DNA of 64,000 nt from positions 62,001 through 126,000 of the forward strand of contig JAMAHW010000007.1 in assembly GCA_023627715.1 (NCBI GenBank). Direction: 5' to 3'. The position numbers were made by a program, and so were the translations under genes. The first letter of the stretch is position 1. Each line of letters begins with the position of its first letter. Below are positions 36,429 to 48,525 of this stretch, piece after piece. The DNA is from Periconia sp. R9002. Taxonomy: Eukaryota; Ascomycota; Dothideomycetes; Pleosporales; Periconiaceae. The notes below the pieces were generated by a model that saw only the letters and a program-made list of their open reading frames with translations, was not told the origin of the DNA and made no database searches.

Positions 36429-38459
36429 ATGGCGGACCTTTCGATTGAGGAGGCGAACAAGATTCGCCTGTCTATGGGCATGGCCCCGCTGCCGGTCCCA
36501 GGCGCCGCTGCTCCCGCAGGTCCCGCCTTCAAACAGGCAGAAGAATCAGTCGGCTCCGACGAAGAGCCCGCGAGCACAGTGGAGACTCGCCAGGCTGCCG
36601 CCCACGACAACTGGAAGAAGCTTCAGGATGAACGGGAAGCCGCCAAAAAAAAGGAGCAGCGCCTCGCCGCCATCAAGAAAGAGCGGGAAAGACAAGGTCG
36701 ATTCGCCAAGCTGGAAGGCAAGGGTTTAGCTGATGTAGAAGATGAGGACGATGTGGCATGGCTCAAAGGTTCGAAAAAGAGAGCAAAGAAAATAGCCAAG
36801 GCCGAACAAATGCAGCGTGAACTAGAAGAACGCGAGCGACAAGCCAGAGAGGCAATGCAGTACACCGAGGCTGATCTGGCTGGAGTCAAGGTTGGACATC
36901 AAGTCGACGAGTTCGAGGACGGCGAGGATCAAATTTTGGTGCTCAAAGATACGGGTGTTGACGGTGAAGATGAGGATGAGCTGGAGGCTGTTTCCCTTAA
37001 AGAAAAGGAGCGACTGCAGGAAAAGCTGGATTCGAAGAAGCGGAAGCGTGGCTACAACCCTAACGATGATGGCGATGGCTCTCTTCTTGCTCAATACGAT
37101 GAAGAGATCGACGGCAAGAAGCACAAAAATTTCACCCTAGATGGTCAAGGCAGAACCGTTGAAGAAGTTGAAGCTGAAGCTGCAGGTGTCACGAAACCCA
37201 AGCGGGTCGCCATTAGCCTTGACATACTAAAGGAAGACGCGCCGGCCAATGATTACATGGATGTTTCTGAAGTTAAGATGAAGAAGCCCAAGAAAAAGAA
37301 GAAGACGAAATCATCCAAGAGACAGCGCTTTGAGGATGATGATGAGATTGCAGCAATGCAAGAAGAGGCTGCTGATGAAATGGATTTGGAAGACTCCTTG
37401 ACTGTAGCTGCAAAACCCAAGAAAAAGATTAACGAAGATCAATCATTCATCGACGACGACGATCTTCAGGCACAGCTTGCCACACAGCGCCGTCTGGCTT
37501 TGAAGAAGCGCAAGAAGATGCGCCCTGAAGATATTGCTCGTCAGCTTCGAGAAGAAGCCACGTCCACCCCAGGAACCCCGGATGTGATGGACACGACAGA
37601 GGCGAATGAAGAGGCTGCAGAAGATGCTGAAGGTTTGGTTATCGACGAAACCACCGAGTTTGTGCATAATTTGAGCGCAAATATGGAGGACGAAGAAGAA
37701 GCTCGGAAACGACAACGCCGAGCTACTAGCCGCATGTCGGATGGTATCAAGTCTTCCAACGCAGGTCAAGTCGATGACGACGGCGATGTTGAGATGGGCC
37801 AGTCTTATGCTGAAGCAGGGGAACAGGAAGATCGTACAACTAACCTACGGAGCCCGGCCCCAGAATCAGACCTTACGGAGACAGGCCTCGAGGCAGAGAA
37901 GACAACTGATCAAGGCCTTGGTGCCACGCTTGAATTGTTAAGACAACGTGGTGTCATCACATCCTCGAGCAGTGGTGATGCGAATGCACTGTACCGAGAA
38001 CGGCAGAAGTTCCTCGCCGACAAACAGCGCGCCGAAGAAGCGGCTGAGCGTCTCAGAAAGGAACAACGGGAACGGGAGCGCAACTCTGCCAGGTGGAACA
38101 ATATGACACCACGCGAACGTGAAGAATGGGCCCGCAAGAACAATGTGGCCGCCGATCAGGTGGAAAGCCGAAAACTAGCGGAGGTTTTCAACAAAGAGTA
38201 CAAACCCATGGTGGAGCTCAAGTATGTCGATGAGCATGGACGTCATTTGAACGAGAAGGAAGCGTTCAAGATGTTGAGTCATCAGTTCCATGGCAAGGGC
38301 AGCGGTAACACGAAAACGAAGAAACACCTTGAGAAGATTGCTGCTGAAAAAAGGAAAATGGCGGAGAGTTCTTTGGATACAACTCGCTCCGGCGGCCTCA
38401 GTAGTGCTCAAGATCAACAGGCAAAGAAGAACAAATTTGCAGGCGTTCGTCTCCAGTAG
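36429..38459 (+). CDS. SNU66: U4/U6.U5 tri-snRNP component Snu66/SART1
   Basis: Snu66/SART1 is a scaffold of the tri-snRNP and is needed for pre-mRNA splicing in the nucleus. A single ORF of 676 residues begins MADLSIEEANKIRLSMGM, the family's short helical motif, of the kind bound by Hub1 in SART1 proteins. Long charged helices follow (AKKKEQRLAAIKKERERQGR; DDVAWLKGSKKR). Conserved blocks include QILVLKDTGV, KEKERLQEKLDSKKRKR and LLAQYDEEIDGKKHKNFTL. The C-terminal core is LGATLELLRQRGVI, then EYKPMVELKYVDEHGRHLNEKEAFKMLSHQFHGK (shown in part), GSGNTKTKKHLEKIA, matching SART1. The product is highly charged over most of its length. Family assignment is firm. Confidence 0.95.
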   Translation: MADLSIEEANKIRLSMGMAPLPVPGAAAPAGPAFKQAEESVGSDEEPASTVETRQAAAHDNWKKLQDEREAAKKKEQRLAAIKKERERQGRFAKLEGKGLADVEDEDDVAWLKGSKKRAKKIAKAEQMQRELEERERQAREAMQYTEADLAGVKVGHQVDEFEDGEDQILVLKDTGVDGEDEDELEAVSLKEKERLQEKLDSKKRKRGYNPNDDGDGSLLAQYDEEIDGKKHKNFTLDGQGRTVEEVEAEAAGVTKPKRVAISLDILKEDAPANDYMDVSEVKMKKPKKKKKTKSSKRQRFEDDDEIAAMQEEAADEMDLEDSLTVAAKPKKKINEDQSFIDDDDLQAQLATQRRLALKKRKKMRPEDIARQLREEATSTPGTPDVMDTTEANEEAAEDAEGLVIDETTEFVHNLSANMEDEEEARKRQRRATSRMSDGIKSSNAGQVDDDGDVEMGQSYAEAGEQEDRTTNLRSPAPESDLTETGLEAEKTTDQGLGATLELLRQRGVITSSSSGDANALYRERQKFLADKQRAEEAAERLRKEQRERERNSARWNNMTPREREEWARKNNVAADQVESRKLAEVFNKEYKPMVELKYVDEHGRHLNEKEAFKMLSHQFHGKGSGNTKTKKHLEKIAAEKRKMAESSLDTTRSGGLSSAQDQQAKKNKFAGVRLQ

Positions 38460-39289
38460 TGGCTCTCGATGGTTGTTTCAAAGGACTCAATTCAGGCGTC
38501 TTTTTAAGGTCAGTTGCTTCTGAGCACATACATACACAATAAATTAATGGCATTGTTACTATAGACATCCTCAAAATCTGCCTTTGATGGTATGTCTTTG
38601 CACCTTCCTACTTACCTGCATACAGAATCGTATTTGCTTTCCCATGATGTCCTGGAGTCTACCCAGACGGACGCACTTGGATTTTTGTATCACAGGTCAA
38701 GTCACAGATGGAGGTTAAGTATTGTACGTTTTCTTTCTCTCGTGATTTCCCATTTTTTCAGTTGATCTCCCTTTGCCCGCCGTTTAAATCTCGTGTTTTG
38801 ACAGTAGAGTGTGCGTGAACATCAACCCTTGCCCCGCAACGGAATGCCTCCAAGACTTGGACCAATATCATGTGACCGTAGATGTACCTTGCAGATCATA
38901 CATACGTTCTGCAGGTCCTCATCAGCCTAAATTCATGTAACTATCATCATGAACATCCACGTTCGGCAAAACGAACGCCACCTCCAGGATCTACTTGCTA
39001 TTCGCGTCGTCGTCTATATTAATTAATTTAAAGTGTCCTTGAGTCTGAACTTCATACGGTTCATATTACCAGAACTTAGATGCTACGATATATTCATAAT
39101 GAGGAGACTGGTATTTCTATAATTGGATGCTTTAGACGTATCACAACCGAGCTGCATGAGGATGAGCTGCAGGATGTCTGATTAATCGTTGTGCCAAATA
39201 TTTCTATATATCATTGCTCGCAATCCGCATTCCCGCAATGACAGTCAGTTTAGCCCAGGAGTGATCCCGAAAAGTCTGTGAGGTCGTAC
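38460..39289. other. Intergenic between SNU66 and GH30 gene
   Basis: About 830 bp of AT-moderate DNA with no gene, repeat or RNA that I can support. It contains the promoter of the GH30 gene. Confidence 0.5.
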
Positions 39290-40757
39290 ATGATGTTTTC
39301 TCTTCCTCTTCGTTTGGCTACCCTGGCATCATTTGCCGTTGCCCAGATAATTACAGTAAATACTGGTCAAAAATTCCAGACGATCGACGGATTCGGGTTT
39401 TCTGCCGCCTTCCAGCGTGCCAATCTCGTCGTCAACCTAACCCAGCCAAAACAATCCGAGGTTCTAAATCTGCTTTTCAATACAACAAGCGGTGCCGGTT
39501 TCTCCATCCTCCGCAATGGCATTGGCAGCTCTGTAGACAGCAGGAATGACTGGATGAACACGATCTTGCCGGTTTGCCCTAGCTCACCGAGCGGTACACC
39601 AAATTACGTCTGGGACGGGAAAGACAGTGGACAGTTATGGCTCAGTCAAAGGGCGGTCGAATACGGCGTAAAGACATTTTATGCAAATGCCTGGAGTGCC
39701 CCAGGTTGCATGAAAACTAATGGCAATGATGCTAATGGCGGCTCATTGTGCGGTGTATGTTAGCTGCTCCATTGATTTTTCCTGTTATTAGTATATTGCT
39801 AACATAAATACAATACAGGTGTCTGGTGCGACCTGTGCATCCGGTGACTGGAAGCAAGCATACGCCAACTATCTCGTCAAATACATTCAGCTCTACATCC
39901 AATCCGGTGTCCCGATAACTCACGTAGGCTTCCTAAACGAGCCTGATTACACGGCCTCATACGCCTCAATGAGTTCCTCAGGCACTCAGGCGGCTGACTT
40001 CATCAAAGTCCTTCGACCAACTCTCGACCGCAACAACCTCACCTCGGTCGGTATCAACTGCTGCGATGGAACAGGTTGGAACGTCGCCACGCAGCACGCC
40101 AGTCAAATCGCCTCAGCCGGCGCCCTGAGCAGCGTCTACGCAATCACAAGCCACGAGTACTCAAGCCGCATTAACGGTCCACTCAACCCACGCGCTCGTG
40201 CTTGGCAAACAGAGTACTCAGACCTCAACGGTGGATGGAGCACACCCTGGTACAGTAACGGCGGATCTGGTGACGGATTTACATGGGCCAACACCGTCTT
40301 CAACGGTATCGTAAACGCCAATCTCTCCGCATATATCTTCTGGGAAGGCGTTCAAGACCGTGCCACCAATAATAATAACAACGAAAAACTCATCCTCATC
40401 GACGGTCAAAACTACTTTGTGTCGAAGCGCTTGTGGGCGTTTGCCCAGTTCCGCCTCGTCAGGCCCGGCGCTGTTCGTGTTGCTGCCTCGTCGTCTTCGT
40501 CTAGTCAGTTGAAAAGTAGCGCGTTCGTGAATACGGATGGCAGTGTTGCGGTTGTGGCGATCAATTCTGGCACTTCGGCACAGACGGTTGGGGTTAAACT
40601 TGGGACCGAGGCGTTGGGAAATCGGACGGTCAAGGCGTGGTATACGGATAATTCGAAGGATATGGGGGAGGCTGGGGTTACGGTATCGAGTGACGGGACG
40701 ACTGGGAGCGTAAGTGTGCCGGGTAGGGCGATGGTCAGTTTCTTAGTCAAGAGTTGA
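39290..40757 (+). CDS. Secreted glycoside hydrolase family 30 protein
   Basis: GH30 enzymes attack plant or fungal glycans such as glucuronoxylan, beta-1,6-glucan or beta-1,6-galactan. Two exons, 39290-39754 and 39819-40757, with a 64-nt intron containing GCTAAC, give 467 residues. A signal peptide (MMFSLPLRLATLASFAVA) is followed by QIITVNTGQKFQTIDGFGFS, the typical GH30 start. The acid/base Glu is E196 in FLNEPDY, and the nucleophile is likely E287 in WQTEYSD. Both are present, so the enzyme should be active. The C-terminal part (VAVVAINSGTSAQTVGVKL to the end) forms the beta-sandwich that accompanies the barrel. Substrate cannot be told from sequence alone. The ATG at 39290 is used because the frame upstream only offers GTG. 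Confidence 0.92.
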
Positions 40758-41662
40758 GTCTCTGGCTGAGGACATACTGTTACCTATTTGCATACACACC
40801 TGGGCAGGTAAGTGAATTTTGGAGAGCTGATAAGGTCTGATATATCGAAAATATATGACGAAAGCTGCACGAATACGGGCATTACCATATTCACATGTGC
40901 AAATGCATCCTATCGTACATAGGTTTAACTCTGCATTGTCTAATGGGTGATTCTCTTTGCATAACAACATACCCGATAAGTAATATCACATCACGTGAGA
41001 ACGCGACGCGGCTTAGACATTGTGATCCTTGCTCAGATCACCGCGTTTGTCTCTCACTTTGTTTGCCTCTCATTTTGTTTGCCTCACGTCCTCCCTTTCC
41101 CTTATATGATCGTACGTGTTCACCTCTACGGACCAACGTTCTATCATCTACACCATACGGGAGTATTGCGAAGCCTGCCTCTGCCCTTCGATTCTACCTG
41201 TCCTCCCCTGTGCTCGACTGCGCCGCCAACCTGCAGATGGCAACCCACGAATCACCGGGCGCCGTCTTTGCCCTCCCTATCTTTATTGAGGTGTTATATG
41301 GGAAGCCGTGTTGCTCCTTCCGGCGTCCCCACTTCCCTCTTCCCGGCTGCGACAATACGGGCACACATTCACCTGTACTTGAACAGGGAGCGTAGAAAAG
41401 CTCCTCGCTTCCTTTCTGACTGGCAATGCCGCTTGGTCAATTTTCTGGCTATCCATTCTCACATTTGAGCTATTTATTGCCTCACCCTCGGCCTAACATT
41501 CTCGCCAATCCATTTCCCCTAACTTCACAAGAATCACATACCGCAGGAGATTGATTGCTCAATTCTGCCTCCACCACCTTTACTCTGTTAGCGTGAATAG
41601 TGCTGCGCTTTTCCGGAAGTCTACAGGTCTCAGGTCTCATTTTCAACCCGATCAATCTCAAA
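40758..41662. other. Intergenic between GH30 and GHKL genes
   Basis: About 905 bp with pyrimidine-rich DNA and overlapping short ORFs. No gene can be supported. Confidence 0.5.
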
Positions 41663-44386
41663 ATGAGTGACTCCGAAGGGTATTCAGCTGAAGGGCATTC
41701 AGCCATTCCCGATGATTTGAGCACACTCAATTCAAGGAAAACAATTGATCTCAATATCTCCTCCCCATATGTCTCAAGTTGGACTCGTTTAGAAGCCTTT
41801 CGTGAATTCTATCAGAACTGGTACGTGGATAACACAATGCGGTACTCTCCCTCTTACTGACTTCAGCGCAGGAGAGATGGCATTGTAGATACTCAAGAGC
41901 GTTCCAGTTTCGACATTGTTTCATCAGAAGACAACCAGGGAATTCTATACCGTGCTCTTCACCCAGATTCGAAGCATCTTCTTGGATATATCCGGTTCAG
42001 GTACACGCGAAAACCGAAAGGTGAAGAGAGTTGCGGTACGGTAGAGCTGACGAACTTCGATGCAAAGCTCCGTCGCAGCAACTTTACCTTCGGAGGAACA
42101 AATAAACAATACAATTCCAATCAAGCAGGACAGCATGGAGAGGGCTTCAAGGTAGCAGGACTTGTGATGGCCAAAAATGAACACTGGTGTCGTATTGTCA
42201 CCTCTGGTGTTAACTGTTTCATCAAGTTTAATCAGCGCTATGAACTGGTCTGTACCTTCTCACCCATGACAGCGGCCAAAAAACAGGAGGCAAAGGCGAG
42301 AATAATAAATCTGCGAGGTCCAGAAGCCGATCCCTGCGAGGATGTCTCGGTCTTTTTGGGAGAGACTGGAAGAACCGTGTACGTTTCACACAGAGGAGAC
42401 AGGGATAGAGGTGCGCAAATCCCATTAAGCGAGTTTCGTCAATGGATCCAAATGGCTCTCGACCTTAATCGCCCACAGAACATGATTAGAACCCCCAATG
42501 GTGATTTGTTATTGGACCCTTCGTTCAAAGGGATGATATATATCATGGGGCTTAGGGTCAAGGTACCCGAGAATATGAATCTTCCCGATAGAGCTACAAG
42601 GCCTACGAACCAATTTTACAAAGCATACAAGTACGGATACAACTTCTCCAAGGGCTACATAGGACGAGACAGAGTGATGCAGATGTCAGACATGGAGCAA
42701 GCGTCGAAGATCCACAAGATTTGGTCTTACGCAGTTCTGAGATCCGAAGAGAGACGACAAGAGCTACTGGAAACATACACAAAGCACTTGCTCGAAGACT
42801 ATAATAATTTTCAGGATTTCACGATACCTAATCCCGAGCGGTATCCCAATTCGCTTGCTATAGAAAGAGTGTGGGAATGCATGCGTGCTAAGAACCGCGA
42901 GGCTTTCTACTACGATGTGACGACTCGTAATGATCAGGTAATCTCATCCGCTTCAATTGCGTTGGCCGTATTCTGATCTTCCCTTTTAGACCGTTCCTAT
43001 CATTGAGAACAACCTCAAACGCCAGCCGCAACCACTCGAACACGAGGTGTGGGAGTTGTTAGAGTGGGGTCTGGATGAAAAAGCCCCCCGAACTCCAGAA
43101 GAACAGGAGCATCATCTGTTTGAGAAAGCTATGCTTATAGCTGCTCCCCAATCAAATTATGTCAATGACTTGTTGTGGGCGTTGCAATGCTGCATCAATG
43201 CATATTCAAGTGCTGAGACAATGAACATTGATTTTGTCGACGGTGGGGATCTCATGATCAACGTTGTTCGTCTTGAATCGAATTGGAAGGTTCACAGCAA
43301 ATGGTTGACGAAAGAAGGTGCGCACCATGATGGCGTATTTTGCTCATATGAGTCCTCGGAAGAGGCAGACAGCATTCCATGTTACCACACGGTGCACGAT
43401 TTGTGGGAGGACATGATACCTCAACTAAGGAAAGAAAACGACATGGTGCAGTCTAGTAAGACGGAAAACAAGATCAAATACTTGATCAACAATACACCTC
43501 GCGGAATTTTATGCAACGAGACTCTTCGTGGGAGAGAGCTGTCAGTCTCTTGGAAATTTCCAGGTCAAGAAACAGAGCTCCTACGTGTTGTTCTGCATAC
43601 TGGCGATTGCATGAGCGCGGGTAACCATTTGAATCCCGGTCTTGATGAAGGTGAGGGGAAAATACCCAATATAGTTATAAAGCTAACTCAATTTTTAGAT
43701 CGAGCATGCGGATGTCCTTCACAGACAGCACCAAGAGACACCAGTCACGTCCTATTCACAAACTTGGATCCAGCTCTTGAATACTCCCCTAGTGTCTCAG
43801 GAGACTATAAGGACGCCTTCATCGCATATCCGCCGCCAGTGAGACAGCCGAGAGACAGAAGCGTGCATGTGCCCGAGGATTTGGGACGTCAATCAGTTAC
43901 TCTTCCTCCGGAGAGGGAGCCTAATGGCCCAACTGGAGACGTCAATGAAGCGGGCACGATACCAAATACATCTCCAGAGCGGAGAGCTGTCGGCCCACCT
44001 GAAATTGTCATTGAATCGGACAACGAATCCGACGCATCTGTGGTGATGGGACCTGTTCATCCCGCTAGACCTCCCAGAAGAAATCCAATTGCGGAACGAC
44101 CCCGACGCGATGAACCTTGCCAAAACTGCAGGACTTCTTTTCGTAAGTTTCCCAGTGTTGATATTTCCACGATATCTCCATCTAACAACACCCTTTATTA
44201 GGTCCCGGAGAAAAGATTGAGTTTCAAGCCTTGTGGGACGGTCGTTTTCCCCAGTCCCATCAATTCTATCGTGCGGCAGGCGAGCTCAATGAGAATGTTT
44301 ACATCGCAGTCCCAGAGAGTGAACAAAGCCAAAACGAAGAACATGGGAGCAGTGATCGAGCGTCGAAGCGAGTCCGTATAGAGTAG
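41663..44386 (+). CDS. GHKL-type (Hsp90-like) ATPase domain protein, function unknown
   Basis: Four exons, 41663-41820, 41872-42937, 42990-44142 and 44202-44386, give 853 residues. The first intron falls inside the first ATP-binding motif and rebuilds a Trp codon. The N-terminal helix REFYQNWRDGI has the E-xxx-N-xx-D pattern of GHKL ATPases (E48, N52, D55). Next come LTNFDAKL (113-119), a GG at 127-128 and the ATP-lid motif GQHGEGFKVAGL (139-150). The DxGxG box expected in the second motif is replaced by NFDAKL, so catalysis may be altered. The rest (about 700 residues) is mixed alpha/beta without a domain that I know. The region near 645-760 is acidic and Pro-rich, with CQNC near 740 and a basic KRVRIE end. 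Relation to MORC, Sacsin-type or phage/bacterial GHKL proteins is inference from the motif order only. Confidence 0.75.
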
Positions 44387-45290
44387 GGCTGGCTCTCCAA
44401 ATTGTATTGATCGCAAATGATTGGAGGAATGTGTGTTTTGATTGTGTTTGGACGGTATTTTTGCCTATCGGGGTTGTGCGGATTTATATCTTATGCTGGG
44501 AAAGCGCTAATCGTGTGGTGGACCTTCGACTTTCTTTGGATAGGTACTTTCGATCTTGCTACAGCCTACAGGCATAGCAAGAAGGCGAACATGAATCTCT
44601 CTGTTCCACTCCATAATCTCGGTGATGTTTTTTTCCGCAGACTATTGCCTAAAATGAAACCTGAAAGGCGACCTGAGCGAGTAGTACTACTAACCGCCCA
44701 ATGCGACGCACAGCCTTACACTAACAACTATCCCACCACCCCACCTACCATCTAGTGTACGATCAAGAAGTTCCGGAACTTCTAGAGCGCCTCTTCAACG
44801 GTACCTAGTGTAAGAAACGGGAATGAGGTCGGTAGAATGTGGATACACATGTGGGTCAAACCGAGGCTCAACGAGTAATGATACTGGTATAGCAATTTTC
44901 GATATTTTCCCGTTGTCGGTTTCGCACCCGGTGGTAGGGCCATGCAACCAGATGCCCTTACATTGGTCCCAAACATATTCTCATTAATCTTGATGATAGG
45001 GTGTTGGCTTGGATATTCATCACTCCCGGGGTTACGGTTGAGATCTGGAGGTATTAGCTACCACACAGTGCTTGATCCGAACTATCCACGGGCCAATTTC
45101 CTGGCTAGGGTCAAACCTGTGTAAAACCCCCAACTATTTCTTTTTGCTTCACAAAATCCATTAACATCACGGTTGCGGGAGCAGACATATAATATCAGCG
45201 AGCATTAATTCTTCATCTTATCGGACTTTATATACATGTATGTCGCCTGGAATTCCGAAACTTCCAATCACATACCCTTCATGAGATATA
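44387..45290. other. Convergent intergenic region, GHKL gene / GMC gene
   Basis: Two genes converge on this stretch. A 112-codon plus ORF (44417-44755) shows no motif. The perfect 18-bp palindrome AGAAGTTCCGGAACTTCT is at 44766-44783. No further element is seen. Confidence 0.5.
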
Positions 45291-47205
45291 CTATTGACGC
45301 GCCTTAATGAGATCAGCAGCCTTCTCACCAATTCCGTACGCCGTCGCTTGCAAATGGCAAGAAGGAATGATGGGAATGATAGAAGCGTCTACAACAGACA
45401 AGTGCTGGGTACCATACACCATCAACTTGTCGTTGACGCAACCACCGCTCTTCTCCGCCATCATAGGGCATGAAGATGAAGCGTGCGAGAGCGTAGGGTT
45501 AACCGAGTTCTGTGCGAGAAGGGCATTGAAGATCTCATCATCAGTCACGTACTTTGCGCCGGGAACAGTCTCATTGTGCACAATATCGGCAAGCTCAGGG
45601 CGTTTCCAGACGGAGCGGAAGTAGCGCAAAGAGATGCCGAGAATGGTCTTGTCAACGGGGTTTTGGAAGGCGTGGTAGGTGATGACGGGGGGTCCTTGAG
45701 GGTTGGTAGCGTTGAGGTGGATGGTACCACGAGAGAGGGGTTTTTCTACACCGACGAGACCGTAAGTGCCGTCAGCTGGAACAGGGAACTCGGCGACGGC
45801 GGCATCTTTGCGCTTGAAGAGGTCGGCGATGACTTTACGTTGAGCCTCGTAGCCCTTAAGCAGTGCTTTGCTATTCTTGTAGACAGAGGGCAAAAATGAA
45901 GCAGCATCTTGCTTGTTGAGGGTGTCGACGACGCTGTTGATGTCGGACTCGGCGGCCATATCTGGGAGGGAGATGAAAGCAAGGGCGTTGCCACGGGCGA
46001 CAGTGTAGGGACCGGTTTTGTTGGCTTCGTACTCGGCCCAAGCAGTAGCATTGAAGGTCGCGTTGGTTGCGAGAGAGTTGCCATTGGGGATGGCTTTGGG
46101 AGTGGTGTTGAAGATGACGGTTCCGTACGGGTGGTCCTGGAAGTTGGAGCCAACACCGTCGAGGGCATGCCGAACTTTGATGCCAGCGGCTTCAAGAACG
46201 GACTTTGGTCCGATACCACTGATCTGGAGCAGCTTGGGGGACTGGACAGCGCCGGCGGCGAGAACAACCTCCTTTTTGGCATTGACGATGTAGGTCTCTC
46301 CGGTCTGGTCGCAGGTTACCTTGACACCGATCGCTTTTGGCGGCTTCTTGGAGTCGTCAAAGACAATCTCCTGCGCAGTCGTTTTCAATTGAAGCTGTAG
46401 ATTGCTGCGAGACTTGATGGGATCGTAGTATGCGTATCGCGCGTGGGCTCGTCGGCCGGTTGTCTTGTCCATCGTATTTGGGAACCATGAAGGACCGTAA
46501 GCTTCGCCCGCATTACCGTCGACAGGTACGTGAACACCGGTCCCCTTCCAAGCTGCCCAGTATGCCTTGAGGTCAGCGTACTGGGTGTCAGTGATGCTGA
46601 CGGGCAGGGGTCCGTTGCCATAAGTGTCCGGATCCCAGGTGATGTTGTAGGCCTCTGCAACCTCAGGAGAAGGAGGCTGGAATGTGGTGCCCTTGATGAA
46701 GTACGGCTCCAGTCCTTTCCAACCCCAGCCATTGTTTCCAAGAGCCTCCCACGCATCGTAATCCGCGGCCGACCCTCGGTCATAGATCATGCCATTAATG
46801 ACCGAACCACCACCGAGAACTTTCGCAACATTTGCGGAGTAGGTTTTGTTATTCAGCTCGGGCTCGGGCTGGGTGGTGAAATTCCATTTGTAAGGAGCGC
46901 TGACGGTTAAATCATTGGCCTTGTATGGGATCATGTTACCCGGGACATCCACATTGTCGCCACCTTCAATAACAAGAACCGTTTCTAGGCAGAAGCCTTA
47001 GTATATGCATCTTGGTCGTGATCGCAATACGGGATGGAAGAAACTCACTGTCCTTGTTTTCCGAAAGACGGTTAGCTACAATTAGACCTGTGACACCACC
47101 TCCAACAATGACATAGTCATACTCCTTCTCAACTGCAGCGCCAAACACCCCCGCAGCGAAGACTGCAAACACGACCGAAGTAGCGACACGTGAGAAGACG
47201 TGCAT
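45291..47205 (-). CDS. Secreted GMC-family FAD oxidoreductase
   Basis: GMC enzymes oxidise alcohols, sugars or aromatic alcohols with FAD. Two exons, 47205-47049 and 46984-45291, joined across a 64-nt intron with donor GTGAGT, give 616 residues. A signal peptide (VATSVVFAVFAAGVFG) precedes the FAD-binding YDYVIVGGGVTGLIVANRL, GxGxxG-like at 35-40. The GMC signature VAKVLGGGSVINGMIYDRG follows, and the second signature is GAVQSPKLLQISGIGP. The catalytic pair near the C-terminus is probably H553 (SHASSSCPMM) and H596 (PSCHLQAT). It lacks a membrane anchor. Related families include aryl-alcohol oxidases, glucose oxidases and versicolorin B synthase-type enzymes; the substrate cannot be assigned. 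Confidence 0.93.
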
Positions 47206-48525
47206 GCTGGATGATTATTACGAAGTTATTAGCTCGAAGAAGAAAGTGATTAACGAGAGTGGAGCGGCAAGCAGGGCGCCTGTGAGGAAGGAAAGTTTAG
47301 TTTGTGCATATCCAATTGACAATATATAGCAACAAAAGGGGCAATCCTCCATGAGAACTGCTGACCGCGGAGCTAGTCGTTAATCCAAAAATCGCATTGT
47401 CTCAAAACGCTATACTACAGGAGATATAGCTTGGAAATCATGCCCCTCAATTCCAAGAGAACTTTTCCAATCTTCCACGCACTGGGTCAACGTGGCGTAT
47501 AAGGTCACCTCATTCAGGGCCTTTGACACCTCGCTTGTTGACGTCCCGCGCGCTAGACGCATAGCTCCGGCCTCATAGCCGTCTGTGGTGTAGGCTTAGT
47601 AGGGTCGGTAGTTTAAAGTGGAGACTAAAGTCGAATGCTGGGATGCTCTCCTAGTCCAAGACGGGTTACGGGGTAGTCGGTGGTAAATGAAAGCGGACCG
47701 TAAGGGTTGATTTGATTTGTGGGCTGATCAAGTTGTACCGCTCTGAAGCCCCCAAATAATTACTAAGAGCTATGCGATTCCAGAACGGCATATACATCGT
47801 AGGGAAGTATGCGAAGGATATGAATCCTTCGAAGTAGGGGGACGCCTTGGAAGGCGGGACCTCTCTCACGTTTTTTTCCCGTTCTGAGATGGACTGTCTC
47901 TCACTCTAACAACACCCTCACTTTTTCATTTACGTTTTTCAGTAAGAAGTAGCTCACATAGCGCACCGGAGAATAAACCTCTGTTTCCGTAGCAGCAGCA
48001 GCCACTGAACAAATTATTTTTCCTTCGGAAATTTAGAAGAGCGCAAATTTGAATTCAGACGGGCTACCGTTGCGCTTTATACACAAGTGGCCAACGAGTA
48101 GCGTTACCGTAACCACTAATGTTCCTATTACCCTAATATACGAGCCGTAGTCTACATTACTAGGGGCTCAGAGTGGTACCGTAACGGTACCGCAGACATG
48201 GAGCCCCTGATAGCCAGTAGTACGGTCCTGGGATCCCAAGCCGCAGCAACCTCAACCTTCTACATTGGATTAATGCGAAACGCGCCGTCTACCGTCAAGG
48301 ATTCGGTTCCAGACTGTTAGCGTTTCCCTAGCCGCATGTTACCGTGCCGTCGATGAGCTTCTTCCTTTCCATTCAAGATTCTAAAAGGGCGGGTACGTGG
48401 CCCCGGGACGATACCGCCGACCCTTCTCTTTCCGTTCTCCACCTGGGACAGGTAGTTCTCTGGGAACTACATGATCTGCTTGAAACTATTCAACCTCACA
48501 TATTGCTGGTCCAATAACGGCGAAT
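47206..48525. other. Divergent intergenic region, GMC / rhodopsin-fold gene
   Basis: About 1.3 kb lies between the divergent GMC and rhodopsin-fold genes. No gene is seen. A cluster of nested inverted repeats is at 48103-48208 (separate entry). Confidence 0.5.
48162..48208. repeat. Nested inverted repeat (8-bp arms around a 17-bp palindrome)
   Basis: Outer arms AGGGGCTC (48162-48169) and GAGCCCCT (48201-48208) enclose the palindrome GGTACCGTAACGGTACC (48175-48191). A smaller palindrome GTTACCGTAAC is at 48103-48113. The structure is clear; its role is unknown. Confidence 0.85.

Noticed and set aside
44417..44755. 112-codon plus ORF after the GHKL gene
   Set aside because: No motif and it lies in a convergent 3' region; probably UTR.
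44766..44783. Heat-shock element reading of the palindrome
   Set aside because: The core TTCnnGAA fits, but the outer GAA and TTC are one base, not two, from their neighbours, so the three-unit spacing fails.
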